This document shows positions 43,304 to 51,787 of a DNA stretch of 64,000 nt, one piece after another. The stretch spans positions 971,671 through 1,035,670 of the forward strand of contig NZ_QSNT01000003.1 in assembly GCF_009498525.1 (NCBI RefSeq), given 5' to 3'. Each line of letters starts with the position of its first letter. The first letter of the stretch is position 1. The notes below the pieces were generated by a model that saw only the letters and a program-made list of their open reading frames with translations, searched no databases and was not told the DNA's origin. The stretch comes from Rhizobium sp. ICMP 5592 (GTDB lineage: Bacteria > Pseudomonadota > Alphaproteobacteria > Rhizobiales > Rhizobiaceae). Both the position numbers and the translations under genes were made by a program.

Positions 43304-43722
43304 GAGCCGCCTTCAAACGGGTTTACGAGCTTGAGATCAAGCCCTTCGAAATCTTTTGTGTTCCGCGTCGCCAATGTTGCGCCATGCGCAAGGCAGATGG
43401 CGGCGATCATGGCGTCCTGAACGGAAATCTGGTGACCTGCGTGTTCCCGGCGCGCACGGATGCGGCCTGTTTCGATCGCGCAATGATGATCGAAGCTCAC
43501 TATTTTGCCTCTGAACGCACCCAGAAGGGCGTTGAAAATCTTGATATAGCGACTGGAATTCGTTCGAAGACGGAAGCGTTCCGCCCCGTACGACAGCTCC
43601 ATCACGACCATATCGCAGAGATAAACATCCCATTCGGGTTGGGCCAACATCCATGCTTTGACTTGCTGGTTTGTCTCATGCTTAGTCAGCTCCGAGACGA
43701 CATTCGTATCGAGAACGATCAT
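43297..43722 (-). CDS. PIN-domain ribonuclease toxin, VapC/FitB type
   Basis: 141 residues. PIN-domain acidic residues are visible at VLDTNVVSEL (Asp5), VVMELSYGAE (Glu), SVQDAMIAAICLA (Asp) and ATRNTKDFEGL (Asp), in FitB-like spacing. Such toxins cut RNA and stop growth unless bound by their antitoxin. The start overlaps the antitoxin stop by four bases (ATGA). The pair lies between fmt and def. Confidence 0.9.
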   Translation of the reverse strand: MIVLDTNVVSELTKHETNQQVKAWMLAQPEWDVYLCDMVVMELSYGAERFRLRTNSSRYIKIFNALLGAFRGKIVSFDHHCAIETGRIRARREHAGHQISVQDAMIAAICLAHGATLATRNTKDFEGLDLKLVNPFEGGSA

Positions 43723-44009
43723 TCAAATTCTTCGACCGGCCGGCCGAAATCCTTTTTTCGCTCCGCTTCGATCTCGTCCATAATGCGCGCAAATTCCTCA
43801 CCCGCCTCAGGATCATTCTCGTCAAAAAAGATCGGGCGCAGCACCTCCCAAGCTGATAGTCCACCAAGGTGATTATCATTTTCAGCCAACAGAGCTTTAC
43901 GAAGCAACACCTTTGCTTCCTCCGACAGGCTGCGACCCGTCTGCTTTGCCCGCTCGGCAATATCCTGCTTCATCGCATCGGAAATATCGCGAATCAAAAG
44001 GTCGCTCAT
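43719..44009 (-). CDS. FitA/VapB-type ribbon-helix-helix antitoxin
   Basis: 96 residues. The N-terminal ribbon-helix-helix reads LLIRDISDAMKQDIAERAKQ with TGRSLSEEAKVLLRKAL (residues 4-40), the DNA-binding part. The acidic C-terminal tail (EEFARIMDEIEAERKKDFGR) should wrap around the toxin. It is longer than the minimal FitA, with an extra loop (GGLSAWEVLRPIFFDENDPE). The perfect palindrome just upstream is its likely operator. Confidence 0.88.
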   Translation of the reverse strand: MSDLLIRDISDAMKQDIAERAKQTGRSLSEEAKVLLRKALLAENDNHLGGLSAWEVLRPIFFDENDPEAGEEFARIMDEIEAERKKDFGRPVEEFE

Positions 44010-44021
44010 TCGGCACCTCCA

Positions 44022-44044
44022 TTATGATATCACTGATATCATAA
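44022..44044. promoter_or_regulatory. Operator palindrome of the toxin-antitoxin module
   Basis: TTATGATATC-ACT-GATATCATAA, perfect 10-base arms with a 3-base spacer, ends 13 bases before the antitoxin start. FitAB/VapBC complexes autorepress through such repeats; the TATGAT/TATCAT parts could double as a -10 box. Confidence 0.8.
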
Positions 44045-44074
44045 GCGCACCGGGACCATTTTTCAACGTTCGCC

Positions 44075-44602
44075 TCAGAGCGCCTTCGACTTGGCCGCCT
44101 TGGTGAACTTCTTGATCACCATGTCGCGCTTCAGGCGCGAGATATAGTCGATGAACAGCACGCCGTTCAGGTGGTCGATCTCGTGTTGCAGGCAGGTGGC
44201 GAGCAGGCCGTCGGCTTCAATGACCTGTTCCTTGCCGTCGCGATCGATATGCTTGACCGTGACGCGGGCCGGACGCTCAACTTCGGCGTAATAGTCCGGA
44301 ATGGAGAGACAGCCTTCCTCGTACACCGAACGCTCGTCCGACGAGGCGACGACCTCGGGGTTGATGAAGACCAGCGGCTGCTTGTCCTCACCTTCGCGCG
44401 CTACGTCGATCACCAGCATGCGGCGGGCCACGCCGATCTGGACAGCGGCAAGGCCGATGCCTGGCGCATCGTACATGGTTTCCAGCATGTCGTCGGCAAG
44501 GCGCAGAATTTCGGTATCGACGCGCTCGATGGGCTTGGAGGCCTGGCGGAGCAGCGGATCGGGCAAAATGATGAGTGGCTTGATCGTCATGACGTTTCCC
44601 AT
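44075..44602 (-). CDS. def: Peptide deformylase
   Basis: 175 residues with all three deformylase motifs: GIGLAAVQIGVA, EGCLSIPDYYAE (metal Cys) and LQHEIDHLNGVLF (HExxH metal His). It removes the formyl group from new proteins with an Fe2+ centre. It would normally be the first gene of def-fmt-truA; it is transcribed towards the toxin-antitoxin pair. It is divergent from rmuC. Confidence 0.97.
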   Translation of the reverse strand: MGNVMTIKPLIILPDPLLRQASKPIERVDTEILRLADDMLETMYDAPGIGLAAVQIGVARRMLVIDVAREGEDKQPLVFINPEVVASSDERSVYEEGCLSIPDYYAEVERPARVTVKHIDRDGKEQVIEADGLLATCLQHEIDHLNGVLFIDYISRLKRDMVIKKFTKAAKSKAL

Positions 44603-44776
44603 AACGCATCTTTTGGCGCGATGGAATTATCTAGTTGGCAGTCGAAGCGTGTTTTTTCAATGATCCGAGCTTCAAGTCGGCACAGGTGTTCTGAAATTTT
44701 GTTCACGTTTTGATCTGGATATTCTTCGCGGTTTTGTTATGGTGCCGGCAAGAGTTCCACGAGTATATACGATATC

Positions 44777-45973
44777 ATGTCCTTTACCCTGCTCGGCCAA
44801 GAGATTCCCGCTGTTCCGGTTCTGACCGGCCTTGTTATCTTTCTTCTGATCGTCGTGATCGTTCTCGTCATCAACGGCAGAAGGCGGCAGTCGGAGGAGG
44901 ATATGCTGCGGGCCGAGGATGCCGAGCATAACATGGCTGCAATTCTCAGGGCGCAGGCGGAGATGCAGGGGCGGCTTGCCACCATGACCGAGGTGTTCGG
45001 CTCACGGCAGGCGGAGTTCAATCATGCCGTAAACCAGCGGCTCGACGGCATGTCGCAGCGGGTGACGGCGACGATCGGTGAGCAGACGCGCTCGACGCAT
45101 GAGAACCTGCGCCGCCTGCAGGAGCGGCTGGCCGTCATCGACGCGGCGCAGACCAATATTCAGTCGCTGGCAAAGGATGTCGTCGGGCTGCAGGCAATTC
45201 TCTCCAACAAGCAGACGCGCGGCGCCTTCGGCCAGGCACGCATGGAGACGATCATAGCCGACGGGTTGCCGATGGGCGCCTATGCCTTCCAGCCGACGCT
45301 GTCGAACGGTTCGCGGCCGGACTGCACCATCCGCATGCCGAACAGCTCGCCGCCGCTGGTCATCGACGCCAAGTTTCCACTGGAAGCCTGGAACGCCATC
45401 CGCAGCGCCACCGCGACAAGCCCGGAGCATGGCAAGATCGCCGCGCAGCAATTCCGCCGGGATCTCGAGGTGCATATCCGCGATATCGCCGAGAAATATC
45501 TCATCCAGGGCGAGACGCAGGATACCGCCTTCCTCTTCGTTCCCTCCGAATCGATCTTTGCCGAAATCCACGAGAATTTCGAAGCGATCGTGCAGAAGGC
45601 GCAGCGTTCGCGCATCGTCATCGTCTCGCCGTCGCTGCTGATGCTGTCGATCCAGGTCATCCAGGCGGTGCTGAAGGACCAGCGCATGCGCGAGCAGGCG
45701 CATGTGATCCAGGGGGAAGTGGCGCATCTGATGGACGATCTCTCACGCCTTGACGAGCGGGTGCGCAAGCTGCAGGGGCATTTCGCCATGGCGCAGAAGG
45801 ATGTCGACATGATCGTCACCTCCGCCGACAAGCTGGCCCGGCGTGGCGAGCGGATAGAAGCGCTGGAATTCGAGACCGCGGCCGAGCCGGCAAAGCCCGC
45901 TGCCGAGGACCGGCCCAAGCCGATCGACAATCGCACCGGCCAACTCAAGCTAAGGGTGGTTGACGAGGACTGA
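44777..45973 (+). CDS. rmuC: DNA recombination protein RmuC
   Basis: 398 residues. A single N-terminal helix (VLTGLVIFLLIVVIVLVIN) is followed by a coiled coil (about 40-130) and the RmuC nuclease-like domain (IDAKFPLEAWNAI, AEKYLIQGETQDTAFLFVPS, SRIVIVSPSLLMLSIQVIQA). RmuC limits inversions at short repeats and may act as a nuclease. The Pro/Ala-rich C-tail (AAEPAKPAAEDRPKPI) is variable in the family. The gene is divergent from def. Confidence 0.92.
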   Translation: MSFTLLGQEIPAVPVLTGLVIFLLIVVIVLVINGRRRQSEEDMLRAEDAEHNMAAILRAQAEMQGRLATMTEVFGSRQAEFNHAVNQRLDGMSQRVTATIGEQTRSTHENLRRLQERLAVIDAAQTNIQSLAKDVVGLQAILSNKQTRGAFGQARMETIIADGLPMGAYAFQPTLSNGSRPDCTIRMPNSSPPLVIDAKFPLEAWNAIRSATATSPEHGKIAAQQFRRDLEVHIRDIAEKYLIQGETQDTAFLFVPSESIFAEIHENFEAIVQKAQRSRIVIVSPSLLMLSIQVIQAVLKDQRMREQAHVIQGEVAHLMDDLSRLDERVRKLQGHFAMAQKDVDMIVTSADKLARRGERIEALEFETAAEPAKPAAEDRPKPIDNRTGQLKLRVVDED

Positions 45974-46076
45974 CCGCTTCGGGCAGTGTCGCGCCAAATC
46001 AATGCGTGCCCTGCCAAAGGATGAAGCAATTCTTGGATGGGAGCGTGCAAGACCAGCAAGCAGGGCAGGACATCCC

Positions 46077-46976
46077 ATGATCACCATTTTCGGTTCCATC
46101 AATATGGACCTTATCGCCACCACCGACCGTCTGCCGAAGCCGGGCGAGACGGTAGCCGGCAACGGCTTTTCCACCGCCGCCGGCGGCAAGGGCGCCAACC
46201 AGGCGCTGGCGGCGCGCCGTGCCGGTTCGACAGTGCGCCTGACCGGCGCCGTCGGCAATGACGGCTTTGCCGAGCCCGCGCTTGCCCTGCTCGACGCAGC
46301 CGGCACCGATCTTTCCACCGTGGCCCATGTTACCGAGCCGACCGGCACGGCGCTGATCCTGGTCGGCGGCGACGGCGAGAACATGATCGCCGTCGTTCCC
46401 GGCGCCAACGGCACGAAGACGGCCGAAGACGCGACCGCCGTCGTCGATGCGCTGAGCCCCATCGATACGCTGATGCTGCAATTCGAAATCCCGGTTGCGG
46501 CCGTCGAAACGGCGCTTGTTGCCGCCAAGGCCAAGGGCGTTCGCACGGTTCTCAATCTCGCACCGCTCATTCCCGAGGCAGCACGCCTCGGACGCCTCGC
46601 CGACATTGTCATCGCCAACGAAACCGAATTCGAGCTGCTCGCCGGCCAGGACAATATGTCAGCGAGCGATCGTGAGGCGGCGCTTGTCCGCCTGCATACT
46701 GAGACCGGACAGACGCTAATCGTCACGCTTGGCGGCGACGGCGTCATCGCCATCCGCAATGGCGAGCTTTCGCGCGCCAAGGGCCTCGTCATCGAGCCGG
46801 TCGATACAGTCGGCGCCGGCGACACCTTCTGCGGCTATTTCGCCGCCAGCCTCGACCAGGGTCTGGATTTCCACACGAGCCTGCGCCGCGCTGCCGTCGC
46901 CGGTTCTCTTGCCTGCCTTCAGCCCGGCGCGCAACCTGCCATTCCGGTTGCAAGCGACGTCGCCGCGCGTCTTTGA
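46077..46976 (+). CDS. rbsK: Ribokinase (PfkB family)
   Basis: 299 residues from the ATG at 46077; a start at 45960 would overlap rmuC without family support. PfkB motifs: ITIFGSINMDLIATTDRLPK at the start, the sugar site AGGKGANQALAARRAGS, and the C-terminal signature DTVGAGDTFCGYFAASLDQG with the catalytic Asp. It phosphorylates ribose to ribose 5-phosphate. A nucleoside hydrolase 2.7 kb away can supply ribose. Confidence 0.92.
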   Translation: MITIFGSINMDLIATTDRLPKPGETVAGNGFSTAAGGKGANQALAARRAGSTVRLTGAVGNDGFAEPALALLDAAGTDLSTVAHVTEPTGTALILVGGDGENMIAVVPGANGTKTAEDATAVVDALSPIDTLMLQFEIPVAAVETALVAAKAKGVRTVLNLAPLIPEAARLGRLADIVIANETEFELLAGQDNMSASDREAALVRLHTETGQTLIVTLGGDGVIAIRNGELSRAKGLVIEPVDTVGAGDTFCGYFAASLDQGLDFHTSLRRAAVAGSLACLQPGAQPAIPVASDVAARL

Positions 46977-46993
46977 GATCTGCCGTGCTCGAG

Positions 46994-47034
46994 TATCCCG
47001 TTTGCGGGCGATTCCGCCTGCAAACGGGATATTT
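46994..47034 (+). terminator. Hairpin after ribokinase
   Basis: Arms TATCCCGTTTGC (46994-47005) and GCAAACGGGATA (47020-47031) with an inner GGCG/CGCC stem and short loop, then TTTCAG. It starts 17 bases after the rbsK stop. Confidence 0.75.
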
Positions 47035-47208
47035 CAGCAAAGCAAGTTAATTAAATTTTTCCGCTTCGCCATCATTCTCCTCTCGTCTGCCGTGTATCGC
47101 CGTCTGGTGGTGGCAGGCGCCCTCCCGGCGGCCCCATGACAGGGCCATCCTGTGCCGACCTTGCATTCGGATAATGTGCATCCGACGCATCGTTCTCTCG
47201 AGGAAATG

Positions 47209-49554
47209 ATGTCCATCTTTCGTATGAAGTCGCTTGCGGCCAAGCTCATCCTGGTCACCGGGGTGGCGATCGCACTCGTCCTGTTCGTCTCCAATTTCCT
47301 GCTGATTTCCCAGACGCGCGATCGCGTCCAGACGTTGACGATGGACCAAGCCAATAGCGAAGCCAAATCCATCTCCAACGAGATCGCCGCCAATGTCGGC
47401 GAACTCGCCAGCGCCGCCCGTTCGATGGCGGCCGTGATCGGTCGTGGCCACGAAGGCCACACCTTCGATCGCAAGGGCATCATCAATATCCTCAAGGCCA
47501 ACGTCGAACAGAACGCCTTCGCCTTCGGCAGCTGGTTCTGCGAGCAGCTCGGCACGTTCGACGGCAAGACGACGGAGCTTGCCGGCAACAAGGATCAAGG
47601 CGTCAACGACAAGGGCGCGTTTACGCCCTATTGGTCGAAGACCAAGGATGGCGGCATCCAGTACTCCACCTTCGACAACGACTACACCGCCGCCTGGTGG
47701 AAGCTCGCCGCCGACAGCGGCAAGGGCGCGATCACGCCGCCCTACATGGCCGAAGGCACCGAAGTTCCGACGACCATGAGCTCGATCGCCTATCCGGTCA
47801 TGTCCGGCGGCAAGATGATCGGCGTTTCCGGTGTCGATATTTCGCTCGCCTCTCTGTCCACCAAGCTGCAGAACCTGCACCCCTTCGGCTCGGGCCGCGT
47901 ATTGCTGGTTTCGCAGGATAACAAGTGGCTGGTGGCGCCGAGCAAGGAACTGCTGATGAAGGAGTATAACGGCGATGGCGCCGAGGCCATCAAGGCCGCG
48001 CTGACTTCGTCGACGGCGGGCCTGCTGAAGAACCTTGCCGATGGCAGTGGGGAGGCTTTCGACCGGGTGGTCTATCCCTTCGCCGTGCCGGGCCTCAACG
48101 CCACCTGGGTTGTTCTCGTCGATGTGCCGCACAGCGCGATCGAAGCGCCCGTGCGCGATCAGACCTACATGATGATCATCGGCGGCATCCTGGTGCTCGC
48201 GGCCGTCATGCTGGCCCTCTATGCAGCCGTCCGTAGTTTCGTGCAAAAGCCGCTTGGCGGATTGGTTGCCAGCGTCAACAGCCTCAGCGCCGGCAACTAT
48301 GCCGATCCGGTGAAGGGCCAGACCGGCACAGACGAGATCGGCTCAGTCGCCAAGGCGCTCGAAGGCTTCCGCTTTGGGCTTGCCGATGCGAAGCGACTGG
48401 AAACAGAGGCCGGCGACCAGCGCCGCGCCGCGGAAGGCGAGCGTTATCGCTCGGAGACGGAGCGCGGCGAAACCGTCGCGCTGCAGCGGCGTATCGTCAC
48501 CATTCTCGGCCAGAGCCTGGCGGAGCTTTCCAAGGGCAATCTAGGCCATCGCATCGCCGAGGACTTTCCGGGCGAATATGCCAGCCTGAAACAGGATTTC
48601 AACGAGGCCCTCGCAAGCCTCGAAGAGACCGTGCATACGATGAACCTCAGCGTCGGCAATATTGGTAACGGCACCGGCGAAATCAGCAACAGTGCTTCGG
48701 ATCTTGCCCGCCGCACGGAGCAGCAGGCGGCCAGCCTGGAACAGACCGCGGCCGCGCTCAACCAGCTGACCGCTCAGGTCAATTCCAGCGCCGAGAATGC
48801 CCGCACGGCGGCAAGCAGCGTCAGCGCGGCGTCCGAGGATGCTGGGCGCTCCGGCGAGATCGTGCAGAAGGCGATCGCCTCCATGCAAGGTATCGAACAG
48901 TCGTCGCAAGAGGTTTCGCGCATCATCAGCGTCATCGACGAGATCGCCTTCCAGACCAATCTGCTGGCTCTCAATGCCGGCGTCGAAGCTGCCCGCGCCG
49001 GCGAAGCCGGCAGGGGTTTTGCTGTCGTGGCGCAGGAGGTGCGTGAACTGGCGCAGAGATCCGCCAATGCCGCCAAGGAAATCAAGACCCTGATCAACAC
49101 CTCGGCCGGCCAGGTGAAGGAAGGCGTCGATCTTGTCGGCCACACCGGCAATGCGCTGCACAAGATCGCCGAGCAGGTCATGCAGATCAACGGCCTGATC
49201 CGGCAGATCTCGGCTTCGGCCAGCGAACAGGCCATCGGACTGAAGGAAATCAACTCGGCGGTCAACCAGATGGACCAGGTGACGCAGCAGAACGCGGCGA
49301 TGGTGGAGGAAACCACCGCCGCCAGCGTGGCGCTGAACGACGAAGCGCAGACGCTGAGAGGACTTGTCTCCCGCTTCCGCACGTCGCACGGCACGCAGGA
49401 CAATGCCGCAACACTGCGCGCGACGGCCCAGCAGATGCTCGCACCAGCACCTGTACCGGCCCGTCGCGCACCCCCGGCTCCGCCTGCCCGCAAGACACAG
49501 CCCCAGACGCAGGGCGCCAATGCGCTGGCGCGGGACGACTGGGAAGAATTTTGA
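47209..49554 (+). CDS. Methyl-accepting chemotaxis protein with dCache-type sensor
   Basis: 781 residues from the ATG at 47209, which has GAGGA at a better distance than the ATG directly before it. First helix (LILVTGVAIALVLFVSNFLL), a large double-Cache-like periplasmic domain of about 290 residues (DYTAAWWKLAADSGKGAITP, MIGVSGVDISLASLSTKLQ), second helix (MMIIGGILVLAAVMLALYA), HAMP (LGGLVASVNSLSAGNYADPV), a second HAMP-like unit, and the signalling hairpin IDEIAFQTNLLALNAGVEAA. It ends DDWEEF, a CheR/CheB-tethering pentapeptide (xWExF). dCache receptors often bind amino acids, organic acids or nucleobases; the ligand is unknown. Confidence 0.92.
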   Translation: MSIFRMKSLAAKLILVTGVAIALVLFVSNFLLISQTRDRVQTLTMDQANSEAKSISNEIAANVGELASAARSMAAVIGRGHEGHTFDRKGIINILKANVEQNAFAFGSWFCEQLGTFDGKTTELAGNKDQGVNDKGAFTPYWSKTKDGGIQYSTFDNDYTAAWWKLAADSGKGAITPPYMAEGTEVPTTMSSIAYPVMSGGKMIGVSGVDISLASLSTKLQNLHPFGSGRVLLVSQDNKWLVAPSKELLMKEYNGDGAEAIKAALTSSTAGLLKNLADGSGEAFDRVVYPFAVPGLNATWVVLVDVPHSAIEAPVRDQTYMMIIGGILVLAAVMLALYAAVRSFVQKPLGGLVASVNSLSAGNYADPVKGQTGTDEIGSVAKALEGFRFGLADAKRLETEAGDQRRAAEGERYRSETERGETVALQRRIVTILGQSLAELSKGNLGHRIAEDFPGEYASLKQDFNEALASLEETVHTMNLSVGNIGNGTGEISNSASDLARRTEQQAASLEQTAAALNQLTAQVNSSAENARTAASSVSAASEDAGRSGEIVQKAIASMQGIEQSSQEVSRIISVIDEIAFQTNLLALNAGVEAARAGEAGRGFAVVAQEVRELAQRSANAAKEIKTLINTSAGQVKEGVDLVGHTGNALHKIAEQVMQINGLIRQISASASEQAIGLKEINSAVNQMDQVTQQNAAMVEETTAASVALNDEAQTLRGLVSRFRTSHGTQDNAATLRATAQQMLAPAPVPARRAPPAPPARKTQPQTQGANALARDDWEEF

Positions 49555-49573
49555 GCCGACCAAAGAGAAACAC

Positions 49574-49605
49574 AAAAGGCCGCCGGTTCATCCCGGCGGC
49601 CTTTT
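49574..49605. terminator. Bidirectional terminator between the chemoreceptor and nucleoside hydrolase
   Basis: Arms AAAAGGCCGCCGG (49574-49586) and CCGGCGGCCTTTT (49593-49605). The A and T tracts serve both convergent genes. Confidence 0.9.
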
Positions 49606-49629
49606 CACTTATACGAGCCGGCGCGGCCG

Positions 49630-50574
49630 TCAGATGCGCGCGAAACGCTCCGTCAGCAGCGCAAAAAAGCCATCGGCATCGACGTTGCGCATGACCTTGG
49701 CGTTATGCTTGCGGTCGGTCACATGCCACCAATCGACGACGGTCATGCCGACCGTCAGTTCCGAGGTGATTTCGATCTCGACATTGCAGTCGCGCCCTTT
49801 GAAGAGCTCCGGCTTCAGCAGATAGGCAATGACGGTCGGGTCGTGCAGCGGGCCGCCGTCGGAGCCGTATTTCTCGATGTCGAAGCGCTCGAAGAACTCC
49901 AGCATCTCGACCATGGCCTTGGCCGGCGCCGAGTCGATCGCAGCGATGCGCGCGACGCGATCCTTGCGGGTGAGGAGCTGATGGGTGACATCGAGCGGCA
50001 TCATGACGATCGGCACGCCAGAGCGGAAGACGACATCGGCAGCTTCCGGATCGACATAGATGTTGAATTCGGCGGCCGGCGTGATGTTGCCACCCTCGAA
50101 GAAACCGCCGCCCATCATCACCAGCTCGCGAATGCGGCCAACGATATCTGGGGCCTTCTGGAAGGCAAGCGCGATATTGGTGAGCGGACCGAGCGTGCAG
50201 AGCGTGATGGCACCCTCCGGTTCGTTGCGCAGCGTCTCGATGATGAAGTCGACGGCATGACCCGGCTGGAGCGGCATGGTCGGTTCGGGCAGTTCGGGAC
50301 CGTCGAGGCCGGTCTTGCCATGCACATGCTCGGCGGTGACCAGCTTGCGCTTGATCGGCGTATCGGCACCGGCAAAGACCTTGACGTCGCGGCGATTGCA
50401 GAGCTCGCAGACGATGCGGGCATTGCGGCTCGTCAGCGCCAGCGGCACGTTGCCGGCAACCGTCGTGATGCCGAGCACGTCGAGCTCCTCGCGGCTTCCG
50501 AAGGCAAGCAAGATCGCCGCGGCGTCATCCTGGCCGGGATCGGTATCGATGATGATTTTTCTGGGCTCGGTCAT
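49630..50574 (-). CDS. Inosine/uridine-preferring nucleoside hydrolase
   Basis: 314 residues. The calcium/ribose site IIIDTDPGQDDAAAIL (DTDPGxDDA) is at the N-terminus; further family segments are TVAGNVPLALTSRNARIVCE, GAITLCTLGPLTNIALAF and VMMGGGFFEGGNITPAAEFN, with SDGGPLHDPTVIAYLL near the end. It splits nucleosides into base and ribose. The gene converges with the chemoreceptor; ribokinase lies on the other side of that receptor, so the block could serve nucleoside scavenging. Confidence 0.93.
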   Translation of the reverse strand: MTEPRKIIIDTDPGQDDAAAILLAFGSREELDVLGITTVAGNVPLALTSRNARIVCELCNRRDVKVFAGADTPIKRKLVTAEHVHGKTGLDGPELPEPTMPLQPGHAVDFIIETLRNEPEGAITLCTLGPLTNIALAFQKAPDIVGRIRELVMMGGGFFEGGNITPAAEFNIYVDPEAADVVFRSGVPIVMMPLDVTHQLLTRKDRVARIAAIDSAPAKAMVEMLEFFERFDIEKYGSDGGPLHDPTVIAYLLKPELFKGRDCNVEIEITSELTVGMTVVDWWHVTDRKHNAKVMRNVDADGFFALLTERFARI

Positions 50575-50676
50575 ATCTGTGGCTTCCCTCCGGTGCAGAT
50601 CGGCATGACTTGATGCGAGCCCGCCGAAGCTTTGTCAAGCAGCCATGAGGGCGGGATGACGACGAACATTTCCCTA

Positions 50677-50777
50677 CTGCATAATTCCTCAAATCGGCAT
50701 CGATTTGAGGAATTATGCAGCGGATTTAAAGTGCTACAGCGACCTTTGCGCGTCAAATGTGACGCGCGGCGCTCTAG
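50677..50777. repeat. RIME-like rhizobial intergenic element
   Basis: Two adjacent hairpins. The first has perfect 20-base arms starting CTGCATAATTCCTC (50677-50696) and ending at 50720, with loop GCAT. The second (50734-50777) has inner arms GCGCGTC / GACGCGC and outer arms CTACAGCG / CGCTCTAG with one mismatch. The sequence between (GATTTAAAGTGCTACAGCG) is a familiar part of Rhizobium-specific intergenic mosaic elements. It separates the nucleoside hydrolase from the Hsp20 gene. Confidence 0.75.
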
Positions 50778-50849
50778 TCAAACTGATTTCGCAGCTGCGA
50801 AGCCGGACCGTCTTGCACTCCCTTCCCCATGCCCCCATATTAGCGGGAG

Positions 50850-50903
50850 CCGGGTGCTGACGATCAGGTCCGGAAAGGTCGCTTGCTACCCAAGGACTTG
50901 ACG
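50850..50903 (+). promoter_or_regulatory. ROSE-like RNA thermometer in the Hsp20 leader
   Basis: The leader has a hairpin CCGG...TGAcgaTCA...CCGG (50850-50873). It is followed by TTGCT (50883-50887) facing the Shine-Dalgarno AGGA (50893-50896), with GTC/GAC (50878-50880/50900-50902) able to close the stem. TTGCT opposite AGGA just before the start codon is the hallmark of ROSE elements, which block translation of rhizobial small heat-shock genes at low temperature. The folding is by eye only. Confidence 0.55.
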
Positions 50904-51335
50904 ATGAGCCGGACGACGCCTTTTGCCAGCCCTCTTCTTCTGGGCTTCGATACCATGGAAAAGACGCTGGAGCGGATTTCCAAGGCCAGCGATGGTTACC
51001 CCCCCTACAATATCGAACGCATGCGCCCCGATCGTATTTCGGGCGAGCCTGAACGCCTGCGCATCACGCTTGCGGTGGCCGGCTTCTCCGAAGACGAGCT
51101 CGATATCACCACGGAAGAAAACCAGCTTCTGATCCGCGGCCGGCAGGTCGAGCAGGAAGAACGCGATTATCTCTATCGCGGCATTGCGGCCCGCCAATTC
51201 CAGCGTGTCTTCGTTCTGGCCGACGGCATGCAGGTGCTTGGCGCCGTTTTGAAGAACGGACTGCTCTCCGTCGACCTCATTCGGCCGGAGCCGGCGCGTA
51301 TGGTAAAGAAAATTAACATTTCGGTCTCACAGTAG
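50904..51335 (+). CDS. Hsp20/alpha-crystallin family small heat-shock protein
   Basis: 143 residues from the ATG at 50904. The alpha-crystallin domain starts with PPYNIERMRPDRISGEPERL and includes ITLAVAGFSEDELDITTEEN and LLIRGRQVEQEERDYLYRGI; ARQFQRVFVLADGMQVLGAV and NGLLSVDLIRPEP are the conserved end. The N-terminus TTPFASPLLLGFDTMEKTLE matches class A rhizobial sHsps. It holds unfolding proteins for refolding during heat stress. The ROSE-like leader suggests temperature control of translation, and a DUF1150 gene follows 45 bases later. Confidence 0.93.
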   Translation: MSRTTPFASPLLLGFDTMEKTLERISKASDGYPPYNIERMRPDRISGEPERLRITLAVAGFSEDELDITTEENQLLIRGRQVEQEERDYLYRGIAARQFQRVFVLADGMQVLGAVLKNGLLSVDLIRPEPARMVKKINISVSQ

Positions 51336-51380
51336 GACAACGGCTGATTGCCGTTGGTCCCTCATACTGGAGGTACGAAC

Positions 51381-51641
51381 ATGCTTATGAGAGAAGCCAC
51401 TGCCCGCCTGACCCAATCCGAGCTTGCCCATCTGGGCAGCGGTGAGGTTGCCTATATCCGGAAAATTCGCTCCGAAGAAGTGTCCCGCTGCTTCCCGGAA
51501 GCGCCTTCCGATATCGATCCCGATGTCGACCTCTGGGCGCTCTTCGGCGCCGACGGCACCCCGATCCTTCTGACCGACAACCGGTCCAGCACCTTTTACA
51601 AGGCAGCCGAGGACGAGTTGAAGACGGTCAGCCTGCATTAA
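51381..51641 (+). CDS. DUF1150 family protein, Hsp20 partner
   Basis: 86 residues from the ATG at 51381, with GGAGG 7 bases upstream. The whole protein matches DUF1150: LGSGEVAYIRKIRSEEVSRC, DVDLWALFGADGTPILLTDN and STFYKAAEDELKTVSLH. The function is unknown. The gene commonly follows a small heat-shock gene in rhizobia, and 45 bases separate it from the Hsp20 stop here, so it is probably co-transcribed. Confidence 0.88.
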   Translation: MLMREATARLTQSELAHLGSGEVAYIRKIRSEEVSRCFPEAPSDIDPDVDLWALFGADGTPILLTDNRSSTFYKAAEDELKTVSLH

Positions 51642-51787
51642 GAGCCGGGAAAACGAGGCGGCGGAACGAAATCGCCGCGACGTTCGCAACGTCGATGCGC
51701 GCAGCTCGGCAGGGCTGCGTCAGGTCCGATGTGGCATGAGAGCGTGAATGTCTGGAGATCAATCTCCGGCGCCCCCGAAACGGCCGC

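Larger units (their letters stand above)
50575..50903. other. Intergenic region with repeat element and heat-shock leader
   Basis: These 329 bases contain the RIME-like element (50677-50777), then the promoter and leader of the Hsp20 gene. No protein gene is supported. Confidence 0.6.
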
